From positions 2,542,001-2,606,000 of the forward strand of contig CP053418.1 in the NCBI GenBank assembly GCA_013127575.1: 64,000 nucleotides of DNA, written 5' to 3'. Positions 24,019 to 32,549 of the stretch are shown piece after piece. Below the pieces are notes generated by a model. It was not told the DNA's origin and searched no databases. It saw nothing but the letters and a program-made list of their open reading frames with translations. How positions within the stretch are numbered: position 1 is the first letter of the stretch; every line of letters starts with the position of its first letter. The DNA is from Ramlibacter terrae (GTDB lineage: Bacteria; Pseudomonadota; Gammaproteobacteria; Burkholderiales; Burkholderiaceae_C). The position numbers and the translations under genes are program-made.

Positions 24019-24555
24019 ATGCAGCGTGTTTTTCTTGCAGCCACGGTCGCCGCGATGCTCGCGGCCTGTTCGAGCGGCGTGAAGCTGGACGACGTACCGG
24101 TCGAGAACCGCACCGGTACCACGGTGGTGCCCGGCGGCGCCACCGGCCCCGGCGGCAACACCGGCCAGAGCCGCGTGGAGCAGGTGCAGGCCGACAGCCT
24201 GCCCGGCAACCAGGCCGGCCCGGCCAACGTCGCGCGGATCATCTACTTCGATTACGACAGCAACGAGATCAAGCCGCAGTTCCAGTCGCTGATCGAGCAA
24301 CATGCGCGCTTCCTCAAGTCCAACACGCAGCGCCGCATCGTGATCGAGGGCCACACCGACGAACGCGGCGGCCGTGAGTACAACCTCGCCCCGGGCCAGC
24401 GCCGCGCCGAAGCCGTGCGCCGCTCGCTGGGCCTGCTGGGCGTGTCGGACGCGCAGGTCGAAGCGGTGAGCTTCGGCGAAGAGAAGCCCGCGGCCCGGGG
24501 CGCCGACGAGAGCGCGTGGTCGCAGAACCGCCGCGCCGAGATCGCTTACCGGTGA
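24019..24555 (+). CDS. pal: Peptidoglycan-associated lipoprotein Pal
   Basis: Outer-membrane lipoprotein that anchors the envelope to peptidoglycan and acts in cell division with TolB. 178 residues, intact. The N-terminus MQRVFLAATVAAMLAAC has a lipobox (LAAC) with the lipidated cysteine at residue 17. A low-complexity Gly/Thr/Asn linker follows. The OmpA-like domain has IIYFDYDSNEIKPQF, IVIEGHTDERGGREYNLAPG and RRAEAVRRSL, with the diaminopimelate-binding Asp and Arg. The end is WSQNRRAEIAYR. Start ATG 24019 is preceded by AAGGAG. It lies between tolB and cpoB as in most proteobacteria. Confidence 0.98.
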   Translation: MQRVFLAATVAAMLAACSSGVKLDDVPVENRTGTTVVPGGATGPGGNTGQSRVEQVQADSLPGNQAGPANVARIIYFDYDSNEIKPQFQSLIEQHARFLKSNTQRRIVIEGHTDERGGREYNLAPGQRRAEAVRRSLGLLGVSDAQVEAVSFGEEKPAARGADESAWSQNRRAEIAYR

Positions 24556-24560
24556 ACACC

Positions 24561-25323
24561 ATGCAACGTTCCGTGCTGGCCGCGGCCCTCGCGGCCGCTT
24601 CCCTGTTCGCCGCCAACGCGCAGGCGGCGCTGTTCGAGGACGACGAGGCGCGCCGCGCCATCCTCGAACTGCGCCAGCGGGTGGAGCAGCAGCGGCTGTC
24701 GACGGTCGACGAACTGCGCCGCGCCAACGACGAGAACGGCTCGCTGCGCCGCAGCCTGCTCGAGCTGCAGAACCAGATCGAGTCCCTGCGCTCCGAACTC
24801 GCGCGGCTGCGCGGGCAGGACGAAACGCTGGCGCGCGACGGCCGACGTGCAGCGCAGGCAGAAGGACATCGCGCAGGGCGTCGAGGAGCGGCTGCGCAAG
24901 TTCGAGCCGGTGGCGGTGCAGATGGACGGCCGCGAGTTCAACGCCGACCCGGCGGAACAGCGCGAGTTCGAGGCGGCCCCGGCCGCCTTCCGCAAGGGCG
25001 ACTTCGTGGCGGCGCAGGCGGCTTTCGCGGAGTTCACGCGCAAGTACCCGAGCAGCGGCTACAGCGCCACGGCGCTGTTCTGGCTGGGCAACGCGCAGTA
25101 CGCTAACCGCGACTACCGCAGCGCCATCGCCACCTTCCGCGCGCTGCTGCAGCAGGCGCCCGACCATCCGCGCGCGCCCGAAGCCGTGCTGTCCATCGCC
25201 AACTGCCAGATCGAGCTGAAGGACAGCGCCAGCGCGCGCAAGACGCTGGGCGACCTGGTGAAGGCGTATCCGCAATCGGAAGCCGCACTGGCGGCCAAGG
25301 AACGGCTGGCGCGCCTGCGCTGA
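24561..25323 (+). CDS. cpoB: Cell division coordinator CpoB (YbgF)
   Basis: Periplasmic TPR protein that couples Tol-Pal constriction with peptidoglycan synthesis. It starts at ATG 24561 with signal peptide MQRSVLAAALAAASLF ending NAQA. A coiled-coil trimerisation segment (about residues 25-100, for example RQRVEQQRLSTVDELR) is followed by three TPR units: AFRKGDFVAAQAAFAEF, FWLGNAQYANRDYRSAIATF and IELKDSASARKTLGDLVKAY. One break at about 24837 joins DETLARDLADVQRRQ if CTGG is restored as CCTGG. A GTG at 24552 overlapping the pal stop is an alternative start. Confidence 0.95.
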
Positions 25324-25349
25324 GCACGCCGGCTCCCTAGAATCGGCCC

Positions 25350-26460
25350 ATGCCCGAGCTGAACGCTCTGGCCGCCAAGGTCCTCCCTGGCGGCCTTTTT
25401 TCTGTCCGTCGTTTTCGGCGCCATCGCGCAGCGCACGCACTTCTGCACGATGGGCGCGCTGAGCGACGCCGCCGGAACATGGGCGATACCACCCGGCTGC
25501 GCCAATGGGCGCTGGCGGCGGGCGTGGCGATCCTCGGCTTCTGGGCGCTGGTCTTCGCCGGCCGGTGGATCCCATCAAGACCCTGTACAGCGCGAACCGC
25601 TGGATCTGGCTGTCGGCCGCCGTCGGCGGCGCGCTGTTCGGTTTCGGCATGGTGCTGGCCTCGGGCTGCGGCAGCAAGAACCTGCTGCGCGTGGGCAGCG
25701 GCAACCTCAAGGCGGTGGTGGTCGTCGTGGTGCTGGGGCTCTCCGCCTTCGCCACGCTCAAGGGCATCACGGCGGTGGTGCGCGTGGGCACGGTCGACCG
25801 GGTCGGGGTCGACTTCGCGGCGCCCGCGCTGCTGCCGGTGGCGCTGGCGCATCTCTCCGGCTGGAGCCTGCCCATCGCGGGCTGGCGGCGGCGCTGGTGC
25901 TCGGTGGCGGCCTCGTGCTGTGGGCGCTGGCCGGTCGCGGCTTCCGCACCTTCGACAACCTGCTGGCGGGCTTCGGGCTGGGCACGGTGATCGTCGCCGC
26001 GTGGTGGGTCTCGGGCCATCTCGGCCACCTTGCCGAACACCCGGAGACGCTGGAAGAGGCCTTCCTCGCCACCAACTCCGGCCGCGCCGAAGCGCTGAGC
26101 TTCGTCTCGCCGGTGGCCTACACGCTGGACTGGCTGATGTTCTTCAGCGACAAGAGCAAGCTGCTCACGGTGGGGATCGTTTCGGTCTTCGGCGTGGTGG
26201 CCGGCTCCTTCCTCGCGTCGGTCGCCGGACGCAGCTTCCGCTGGCAGGGCTTCGGCGGCACCGAGGACGTCGGGAATCATTTGGCCGGCGGTGTGCTGAT
26301 GGGCGTCGGCGGCGTGACCGCCATGGGCTGCACCATCGGGCAGGGCATGAGCGGCATCTCCACGCTGAGCGCCACCAGCTTCGTGGCCGTCGCCGGCATC
26401 GTCGGCGGCGCCATCCTCGCGTTCCAGTACCAGGTCTGGCGGCTGGAGCGCACGGCATGA
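25350..26460 (+). CDS. YeeE/YedE family membrane transporter (fused form)
   Basis: Polytopic inner-membrane protein of the YeeE/YedE (thiosulfate/sulfur-compound transporter) family, about 370 residues with roughly nine hydrophobic segments. It has the paired conserved cysteine motifs: QRTHFCTMGALSD near the N-terminus, ASGCGSKNLLRVGSGNLKA in the middle, and MGCTIGQGMSGISTLS near the C-terminus. There are four breaks in the first 550 bp (about 25391, 25486, 25570, 25886); the last three restore CCTGG. It is followed by tcdA through an ATGA overlap. Related enzymes import thiosulfate for sulfur relay, which would fit an E1-like neighbour, but this link is inference. Confidence 0.85.
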
Positions 26461-27244
26461 CGCACCTCGACGAGGCCGTCGACCTGCAGCGCCGCTTCGG
26501 CGGGCTCGAGCGGCTGTACGGCATGGAAGGCGCCGCCGCGATCCGCGGCGCGCACGTCGCGGTGATCGGCATCGGCGGCGTGGGCTCGTGGGCCGCGGAA
26601 GCGCTGGCGCGCAGCGGCGTCGGCACGCTCACGCTGGTCGACCTGGACCACGTGGCCGAATCCAACATCAACCGGCAGATCCACGCCTGGACAGCACCGT
26701 GGGGCAGGCGAAGGTGCTCGCGATGCGCGAACGCATCGCGCAGATCAATCCGTACTGCACGGTGCATGCGGTCGAAGAATTCGTCGAAGCCGGCAACTGG
26801 CCGCAGTTGCTGCCCGCCGGCGTCGACGCGGTGATCGATGCCTGCGACCAGGTCAAGGCAAAGACGGCCATGGCGGCGTGGGCGCTGCAGGCCAAGGTGC
26901 TGTTCGTCAGCTGCGGCGCCGCCGGCGGCAAGCGCCTCGCGCACCAGGTCGACATCGACGACCTGTCGAAAACCACGCACGATCCCCTGCTGGCCCAGCT
27001 TCGCTACCGGCTGCGCAAGTTCCATCGCGCGCCCGGGGACGGCAAGCGCATCGGCCTGCACTGCGTGTTCAGCCGCGAAGCCGTGGCGCCTCCGGACGCG
27101 TCGTGCGCGATCGAGGGCGACGGCAGCCTCAACTGCCATGGCTACGGGTCGGTGGTCAGCGTGACGGCAACTTTCGGCCAATGCGCGGCCGGATGGATCC
27201 TCGATCGGATCGCCACGCGAAAAACGCCGAAAGCAACGCTATAA
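26457..27244 (+). CDS. tcdA: tRNA threonylcarbamoyladenosine dehydratase
   Basis: E1-like ATP-dependent enzyme (CsdL/TcdA) that cyclises t6A37 to ct6A in tRNAs reading ANN codons. The nucleotide-binding motif is AVIGIGGVGSWAAEALARSG. Then follow LVDLDHVAESNINRQIHAL, DAVIDACDQVKAKTAMAAW, FVSCGAAGGKRLAHQV and the C-terminal SLNCHGYGSVVSVTATFG. Start ATG 26457 overlaps the transporter stop. One break at about 26690 restores HALDSTVGQAKV if GCCCTGGAC is read. The stop TAA lies within the -10 element of the downstream tRNA-Lys gene. tRNA-Lys(UUU), a known ct6A substrate, is the next gene. Confidence 0.95.
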
Positions 27245-27245
27245 T
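27240..27245 (+). promoter_or_regulatory. Consensus -10 element of the tRNA-Lys promoter
   Basis: A perfect TATAAT lies 39 bp before the mature tRNA 5' end and overlaps the tcdA stop codon. No good -35 hexamer is present at 16-18 bp spacing (about GCGAAA), so the promoter call rests mainly on the -10 box and position. Confidence 0.6.
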
Positions 27246-27283
27246 CGTGGGCTTTGCTGCAGCACAAATTGCAGCGAAAGAGG

Positions 27284-27359
27284 GGGACGTTAGCTCAGTT
27301 GGTAGAGCAGCGGACTTTTAATCCGTTTGTCACTGGTTCGACCCCAGTACGTCCTACCA
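27284..27359 (+). tRNA. tRNA-Lys (UUU)
   Basis: A 76-nt cloverleaf with encoded CCA. The acceptor arm pairs GGGACGT (27284-27290) with ACGTCCT (27349-27355), giving a G-U first pair. The D-arm begins GCTCAGTTGGTAGAGC. The anticodon loop is CTTTTAA with anticodon TTT at 27317-27319, and the T-arm is CTGGTTCGACCCCAG. It is followed by ACCA. It decodes lysine AAA/AAG and lies directly after tcdA, whose product modifies tRNAs with A37 of this class. Confidence 0.97.
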
Positions 27360-27367
27360 CCCATTGC

Positions 27368-27403
27368 AAGGGCCAGCCGGTGAAAGCCGACTGGCCCTTT
27401 CTC
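27368..27403 (+). terminator. Rho-independent terminator after tRNA-Lys
   Basis: AAGGGCCAG (27368-27376) can pair with CTGGCCCTT (27391-27399) across a 14-nt loop. A T-rich run (TTTCTCTTT) follows. This would end the tRNA transcript 9 bp past the CCA. Confidence 0.8.
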
Positions 27404-27537
27404 TTTGGGGCCGCTCTTGCGTCTGATGAGGCTGTGCACGTGCGTAGGACCACGCTGGCGGGCGCTTCTTCGTGCGACTGACACCAGGCGCGCGGCGGGG
27501 TCCCCAAACATAGGGGCACCAACTCCCGGAGACCCCA

Positions 27538-28221
27538 ATGACCAAAAACAAGCTCACCCTGATCGCCGCCATCGTCCTCGCGACTTCCGGCGGCGCCGCC
27601 CTCGCGCAAACCAGCGGCTCGGCGTCGAGCGACACCAGCACGCGGTCGACCCAGTCGGTCGCTCCCAGCGCCAGCACGTCGGTGAACACCGGCACCACCT
27701 TCCGGGCGATGCCTCACAGCAACGTGACGATCAGCCCCAGCGGCACGACCAACCAGACCACGTCGGCGACCCAGAACACGGGCACGACGAGCAGCACCCG
27801 GGCCGGCGCGGGAACGAGCACCTCGGGCACCGGCGGCAGCACGCAGAACAAGGCCGGCAGCACCACGAGCTCCACCGCCACGCAGTCCGTGTCGCCGCAG
27901 GCCAGCACGTCCGTGAACACGGATGCCACCTTCCGCGCGATGCCTCACAGCAACGTGATGATCAGCCCGAGCGGCACCACCAACCAGAGCACGAGCGCGT
28001 CGCAGAACACGGGGACGACCAGCAGCACGCAAGCGGGCGGCAGCGGCGCCGGCAGCACGACCTCGACGCTCGGCGGCGTTGCCGCCTCGGGTGCCGGCGC
28101 GGGCGGCACCGGCGCCGTGAGCGGCGGCGCGGTCAGCAGCGACATCAACGCCGACGGCCCGGGCAAGCGCGGCCAGGGCAACGCCTATGGCCATGACAAG
28201 GACAAGAAGGACAAGCGCTGA
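27538..28221 (+). CDS. Secreted Ser/Thr/Gly-rich protein with an internal duplication (unknown function)
   Basis: I do not recognise a family. The 227-residue product begins with a clear Sec signal peptide (MTKNKLTLIAAIVLATSG, cut near ALAQ). The mature part is low complexity, rich in Ser, Thr, Gly, Ala and Asn, and has no cysteine. It contains two copies of a 53-residue unit with the core TFRAMPHSNV followed by ISPSGTTNQ. The C-terminus turns basic and polar with PGKRGQGNAYGHDKDKKDKR. ATG 27538 has CCGGAG upstream. It is monocistronic: a tRNA terminator precedes it and a strong terminator follows. It could be a periplasmic or surface-exposed disordered protein. Confidence 0.75.
   Translation: MTKNKLTLIAAIVLATSGGAALAQTSGSASSDTSTRSTQSVAPSASTSVNTGTTFRAMPHSNVTISPSGTTNQTTSATQNTGTTSSTRAGAGTSTSGTGGSTQNKAGSTTSSTATQSVSPQASTSVNTDATFRAMPHSNVMISPSGTTNQSTSASQNTGTTSSTQAGGSGAGSTTSTLGGVAASGAGAGGTGAVSGGAVSSDINADGPGKRGQGNAYGHDKDKKDKR
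27649..28038 (+). repeat. Two direct 159-bp in-frame repeats
   Basis: Copy 1 is 27649-27807 and copy 2 is 27880-28038, both exactly 159 bp and in frame, separated by 72 bp. At protein level the units begin TQSV, share the core TFRAMPHSNV and end NTGTTSST. They are highly alike but not identical, so the duplication is old enough to have drifted mainly at silent and conservative positions. Confidence 0.85.
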
Positions 28222-28239
28222 CGCCTGGCGCGCGTCGAG

Positions 28240-28263
28240 AAAAAGGGGCCGCGGCCCCTTTTT
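28240..28263. terminator. Strong bidirectional rho-independent terminator
   Basis: A near-perfect palindrome: A5 then GGGGCCGCGGCCCC then T5. The stem is GC-rich and has an A-run on one side and a T-run on the other, so it can work in both directions. It separates the secreted repeat protein from the kinase-like gene. Confidence 0.92.
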
Positions 28264-28309
28264 CATGGCCGCTGGATGCCTCGGCGCGCTTGCATAATCC
28301 GCGCGACCC

Positions 28310-29307
28310 ATGACCTCCAGCGCGCCCCGCTTTTTCCGACTCTCCGCCGGGGACGTGCAGGCCAGGCTGGCCGCCGTGCTGGCGCTGCCCGCCGGCAGCC
28401 GCTTCGAAGTCGAGAGCGATTCGCTCGGCGGCAATGCCCGGAACACCGCCTCGGTCCAGCGCCATCGCATCCGTTTCGCCGATGGCCGCGCGCCGATCGA
28501 ATGCGTCGAGAAGAAGCTGCGCAAGGTGGCGGGCGTCGGCGCCTGCGAGCCCGTGATGCAGGCCTGGGTCGCGCGGGTCCAGCACGCGGAAAGCCGGATG
28601 CGCACGCCGCACCTCGGCGTGATCGACACGCCGCTGGCCACCTTCCTCTACAGCGAGCACGCCACCGGCACGCACGCGCACTGGCGCGCCGGCCGCCGAG
28701 GCCGCCGCGGGCATCGCCGAACGCGAGGCGGCTTCGGCCGCGCACCTGCTGGCGTTGCCGCCGGGCGATGTGTCCGCCGCGTGGCGCATGGATTTCTTCC
28801 GGCCCCTGGTCGCTCTGGCGCCCGCGCTACAACCTCGCGCTGGCGCTGCGCCGGCCGGATGCGCGTTCGCACGCCATCGCGCGGACGGTGCGCGCGTTGC
28901 AGCCCCACCTGCGCCGCCTCGCGCAGGAGGCGCAGGCGTCGCCGCGGTGCTTCAGCCACCGGACCTGATCTCCAAGAACCTCATCGCCGGCGACCGGGGC
29001 TGCACCTGATCGACTGGGGCGAGGGCCGCGTCGGTCGCTTCGGCTTCGATGCCGGTTCGTACCTGCACCGGTTGCTGCGCGCCAACGAGATGCGGGTGTT
29101 CGAGGCGTCGCGCGGGACGTTCGTGGGCAGCTATTTCGCGCACCTTCCGGCGGGCGTGGACACGGAGCAGGCGCGCCGCAACATGCTGTACTTCCGGCGC
29201 TGCGCACCGCCTGCTACTTCCTGCGGCCGGACGTGCTGCGGGCCGATGCGGCGGGTGTCGACGCCAAGCTGGACTGGCTGCTGGCGCAGCTGGAGCAGCG
29301 CTCCTAG
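28310..29307 (+). CDS. Aminoglycoside/choline kinase-like phosphotransferase
   Basis: A protein-kinase-fold small-molecule phosphotransferase (APH/ChoK superfamily), about 333 residues. The N-lobe covers FEVESDSLGGNARNTASVQ and ECVEKKLRKV, the latter with the likely ATP-binding lysine. The catalytic loop reads CFSHLDLISKNLIAGD (HxD with Asn four residues on), followed by the metal-binding LHLIDWGEGRVGRFGFDAGS. The substrate cannot be read from sequence. Breaks occur near 28690, 28820, 28966, 28998 and 29203; the last three restore CCTGG and give HLDL, GDLGLH and YFLALRTACYF. Its stop lies 2 bp from the convergent stop of the transporter pair. Confidence 0.75.
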
Positions 29308-29309
29308 GC

Positions 29310-29747
29310 TCAGGCGGCTTCCGGCTGCGGCCGCTGGGCGAAGCTTTCCAGCACCTCGAACACCCCCATGCCCACCAGCATGGCAGCCACGAACACCACC
29401 GCCTTGGTTTCGCCCATGCCCAGCGCCACCAGCGCCGGCCCGGGGCAGAAGCCGGCCACGCCCCAGCCCACGCCGAACAGCAGGCTGCCGCCCACCAGCC
29501 GCCGGTCGAGCGCGGCGTCGGCGGGCAGTTGCATGGGCAGGCCCAGCAACGACGTGGTGCGGCGGCGGGCCAGCGCGAACGCCAGCACGCCCACCGCGAT
29601 CGCGCCCGCCATCACGAACGCGAGGGAGGGATCCCACGGCCCGGCCAGGTCGAGGAAGCCGAGCACCTTGGCCGGGTTGGCCATGCCGGACACGATGAGG
29701 CCGATGCCGAACAGCAGGCCGGCGAGCAGGGCGAACAGGGTGAGCAT
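29310..29747 (-). CDS. YeeE/YedE-type transporter, second half protein (DUF6691)
   Basis: A 145-residue membrane protein with four hydrophobic segments, the second subunit of a split YeeE/YedE system (PmpB-like). It starts MLTLFALLAGLLFGIGLIVS and has the GMANPAKVLGFLDLAGPWDP segment and the cysteine motif GVGWGVAGFCPGPALVALG, both typical of DUF6691. It follows its partner by 10 bp on the same strand. The pair is thought to carry thiosulfate or related sulfur compounds; the substrate here is not visible. Confidence 0.9.
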   Translation of the reverse strand: MLTLFALLAGLLFGIGLIVSGMANPAKVLGFLDLAGPWDPSLAFVMAGAIAVGVLAFALARRRTTSLLGLPMQLPADAALDRRLVGGSLLFGVGWGVAGFCPGPALVALGMGETKAVVFVAAMLVGMGVFEVLESFAQRPQPEAA

Positions 29748-29757
29748 GGCGCGCTCC

Positions 29758-30189
29758 TCAGTCGAGCAGGTGGCGGATGACGTACACGGTGGCGAAGCCC
29801 GCCGCCATGAACAGGCCGGTGGCCGCGACCGAGCGGAGCGAGAGCCGCGAAATGCCGCACACGCCGTGTCCGCTGGTGCAGCCCGCGCCGTAGCGCGTGC
29901 CGATGCCCACCAGCAGCCCGGCGAGCACCAGCGCGCCCCAGCTCGCGTCGATCTGCGGGCGGGGCAGCCGCGCGAAGAGCGCGTAGGCGAGCGGCGCCGC
30001 CACCAGGCCGAAGACGAAGGCGCCACGCCAGCCGACGTCGCCGTCGCGCGGGCGCAGCAGGCCTCCCAGCACGCCGCTCACGCCCGCGATGCGGCCATTG
30101 AACAGCACGAGGAGGGCGGCCGCGAGCCCGATGAGGACTCCGCCGATGGCGGCGGACCGTGGAGTGAACGAGCGCCAGTCGATGTCCAT
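29758..30189 (-). CDS. YeeE/YedE-type transporter, first half protein
   Basis: A 143-residue membrane protein with four hydrophobic helices, the first subunit (PmpA-like) of the split YeeE/YedE system. It starts MDIDWRSFTPRSAAIGGVLI at ATG 30189 with GAGGAG upstream. Conserved features are ALLVLFNGRIAGVSGVLGG and the cysteine motif GTRYGAGCTSGHGVCGIS. The frame is intact. It is co-transcribed with the DUF6691 partner. Such pairs often sit beside rhodanese or sulfur-sensing regulators, but none is seen here. Confidence 0.9.
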   Translation of the reverse strand: MDIDWRSFTPRSAAIGGVLIGLAAALLVLFNGRIAGVSGVLGGLLRPRDGDVGWRGAFVFGLVAAPLAYALFARLPRPQIDASWGALVLAGLLVGIGTRYGAGCTSGHGVCGISRLSLRSVAATGLFMAAGFATVYVIRHLLD

Positions 30190-30244
30190 GGGAGCTCCTC
30201 GCGACAAGGAAGGTGGGGCGCGCCGGCGCGCCCGGGACCCGAGC

Positions 30245-31139
30245 TTACTGCGGCAGCGCGTCGCGTTCGACCCGCGCCTGCTTGACGCCAGCGGCGGCCG
30301 GCGCGGCAGCGCGCGGCTGCACGGCCGCGACCTGCTGGGCCTGCACCTGCGCCGGGTCGGTCACGTCCCGGGAGCCGAACACCTGCTGCACGCCGCGCGT
30401 TTCCGGCAGCACGTAGACGATGGCGCCGGTCTTCTTGACGGTCGGGCTCAGCACGTCCTCGTAGAAGCGCACCGGCAGGTTGATGCAGCCGAAGGAGATG
30501 CGGTTGTCGGCTTCGGTGGGCGAGGCCAGCCGCTGCAGCCGGCGTTCGGCCGCCACCGTCGGCCGCACCCGGTGCATCGAGACGGCCGCGTCGTAGTCGA
30601 CCCACACGATGTCCTCGCCGTGGCTGTTCATGCCGGGTTCGGCGACGAAGCGCCCCGCCGGCGTTGTCTTCTCCTCGGGCCGGATGGCCGACAGCGGCTT
30701 GTCGCCGATGCCCGGCGCGCTGTCGTCGCCGATGGCCGAGCCGAGCAGCGCGGGGGTGCTGGCGGTCAGTTGCCCCTGCGGATCGAAGGTGTAGACCTTG
30801 GCGCCCTTCTTGTCGAGGATCACCACCGACTTGCCCCGGTGGTCGCCGGTGAAGAAGGTCCAGTTGGCCACGTGGCGCACGTCGGCTGAAGGCACCTCCG
30901 CGCCGAACTCCGGCAGGCGGCCGGGGAAGCGCGGCGCGGCCGGGGCGGCGGGGGCCACGGGTGCGGTGGCGGTGGGCGCGGCTCGTGACGACCGGTGGCG
31001 CGGGCGGCTGCGCGCGGCGCGAGCGCATCCACGGAATGGCGATGGCCGGGACCACCGCACCGAGGATGACGCCGTTGCGCACGCCTCCCGGGAACTCGGA
31101 CTTTTCGGCTTTCTTGGGGCGGTCGGTGGCGTCGGTCAT
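30245..31139 (-). CDS. L,D-transpeptidase (YkuD fold)
   Basis: Cell-wall enzyme that cross-links peptidoglycan or tethers proteins to it, with a catalytic cysteine. The N-terminus is cytoplasmic and charged (MTDATDRPKKAEKSEFPGG), followed by one membrane anchor (GVILGAVVPAIAIPWM) and a Pro/Ala-rich linker. The YkuD domain starts at about ANWTFFTGDHRGKSVVILDK. The active site reads RISFGCINLPVRFYEDV with Cys in the SxGC motif, and a His lies upstream in MNSHGEDIVWVDYD. A break near 30980 in the linker separates anchor and domain. ATG 31139 is the chosen start. The C-terminal 40 residues are Ala/Gln-rich. Confidence 0.85.
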
Positions 31140-31200
31140 GGCCGCAGAGCTTACGGACTTGTGGCGCCGGGGCCCGTCGCGCACACCACCACCGCGTGTA

Positions 31201-31247
31201 GGAATCCGCCGATTTACCCCTGCACGGCGGCGGCGTAGGCGGATTCC
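31201..31247. promoter_or_regulatory. 10-bp perfect inverted repeat ahead of the GAF histidine kinase
   Basis: GGAATCCGCC (31201-31210) and GGCGGATTCC (31238-31247) are exact reverse complements separated by 27 bp. The second arm ends 13 bp before the kinase ATG. The divergent transpeptidase gene starts about 60 bp to the left, so the site could serve either gene as an operator. As RNA it would form a long hairpin that could cover the kinase start. Confidence 0.45.
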
Positions 31248-31260
31248 CTAAAATGCGCCG

Positions 31261-32444
31261 ATGACCTCAGCCGCACTGATGCAGGACGTGGAAGTCGTCT
31301 CCAGCATCGAGGCCGTGCCCCGCATCCGGAGGTGGTCTGCCGCACGACCGGAATGGGCTTCTCGGCGGTGGCCCGCGTGACCGAAGACCGCTGGGTCTGC
31401 TGCAGCGTCCGGGACGAGATCGCGTTCGGCCTCAAGCCCGGCGGCGAGCTGAAGGTCGAGACCACCCTGTGCAACGAGATCCGCGGATCGGGCGAGCGGG
31501 TCGTGATCGAGCACGTGGCCGAAGACCCGGACTTTCGCGACCACCACACCCCGGCCCTGTACGGCTTCCAGAGCTACATCTCGGTGCCCATCGTGCGCGA
31601 CGGCGCCGTGTGGGGCACCCTGTGCGCCATCGACCCGCGGCCCGCGCTGCTGAAGACGGATGCGGTGCTGGGGATGTTCGAGCTGTTCTCTCAACTGATC
31701 GCCTTCCATCTCGACGCCGGGAGCGGCTGCGCGCCAGCGAATCGGCCCTGCTCGACGCGCGGGCGGCCGCGCAGCTGCGCGAGCAGTTCGTGGCGGTGCT
31801 GGGGCACGACCTGCGCACGCCGCTGCAGACGCTGGGGATGGGCACTTCGGTGCTGGAGAAATCGCCCGAACGCGCGCCCGGCCTGCTGCCGATCATGCGC
31901 AAGAGCGTCCAGCGCATGAGCGAGCTGGTGGACAACCTGATCGACCTGGCGCGCAGCCGGCTCGGCGGCGGCCTCGTGCTCACGCACCGGCACGATGCGG
32001 ACCTGCGCGCCGACCTGCAACAGGTCATCGACGAACTGGCGACGGCCTGGCCCGACCGCAGGATCGTCTACCAGCCGGAGCTGGCCGCGCCCGCCTGGTG
32101 CGAGCCGCCGCGCATCGCCCGGCTGCTGTCCAACCTGGTCTCCAATGCGCTGAAGTACGGCGACCCCACCGAGCCGGTGCGCGTGCTCGCGCGCAGCGAT
32201 GCCGAAGGGCTTGTGTTGTCGGTGGCCAACGCCGGTCCGGCGATTCCGCCGGAGGTGATGCGCGGTCTGTTCGAACCCTACTTCCGTGGCGCGCCGCACG
32301 CGAGCCAGGGGAAGGCTGGGGCTGGGCCTCTACATCGTGACCCAGATCGCACGCGCCCATGGCGGCAAAGTCGACGTGCTGTCGGACGCCACCGAGACGC
32401 GCTTCACTTTCCGCATGCCTGCCACGCCGGCGGCGCGCGAATAA
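31261..32444 (+). CDS. GAF-domain sensor histidine kinase
   Basis: Cytoplasmic two-component sensor of about 395 residues with no membrane segment. The N-terminal GAF domain spans about residues 15-155 (VARVTEDRWVCCSVRDEIAF, FQSYISVPIVRDGAVWGTLC). The HisKA dimerisation domain has the phospho-acceptor in VAVLGHDLRTPLQTLGMG. The ATPase domain has the N-box LLSNLVSNALKYG, and GEGLGLGLYIVTQIARAHGG. Breaks near 31338 and 31727 are CCWGG sites, and a two-base loss lies near 32315. No response regulator gene is adjacent. GAF ligand unknown. Confidence 0.87.
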
Positions 32445-32549
32445 AAGCACGCACTGGCAGGCGGCTGCGGCCGTTACCTCAAGCTGGGGGCGGCCTGCCC
32501 GTTGATCAGGTTAACATCCGGTTGCATCCGGAGCGCCCGGCCCCCTGCC

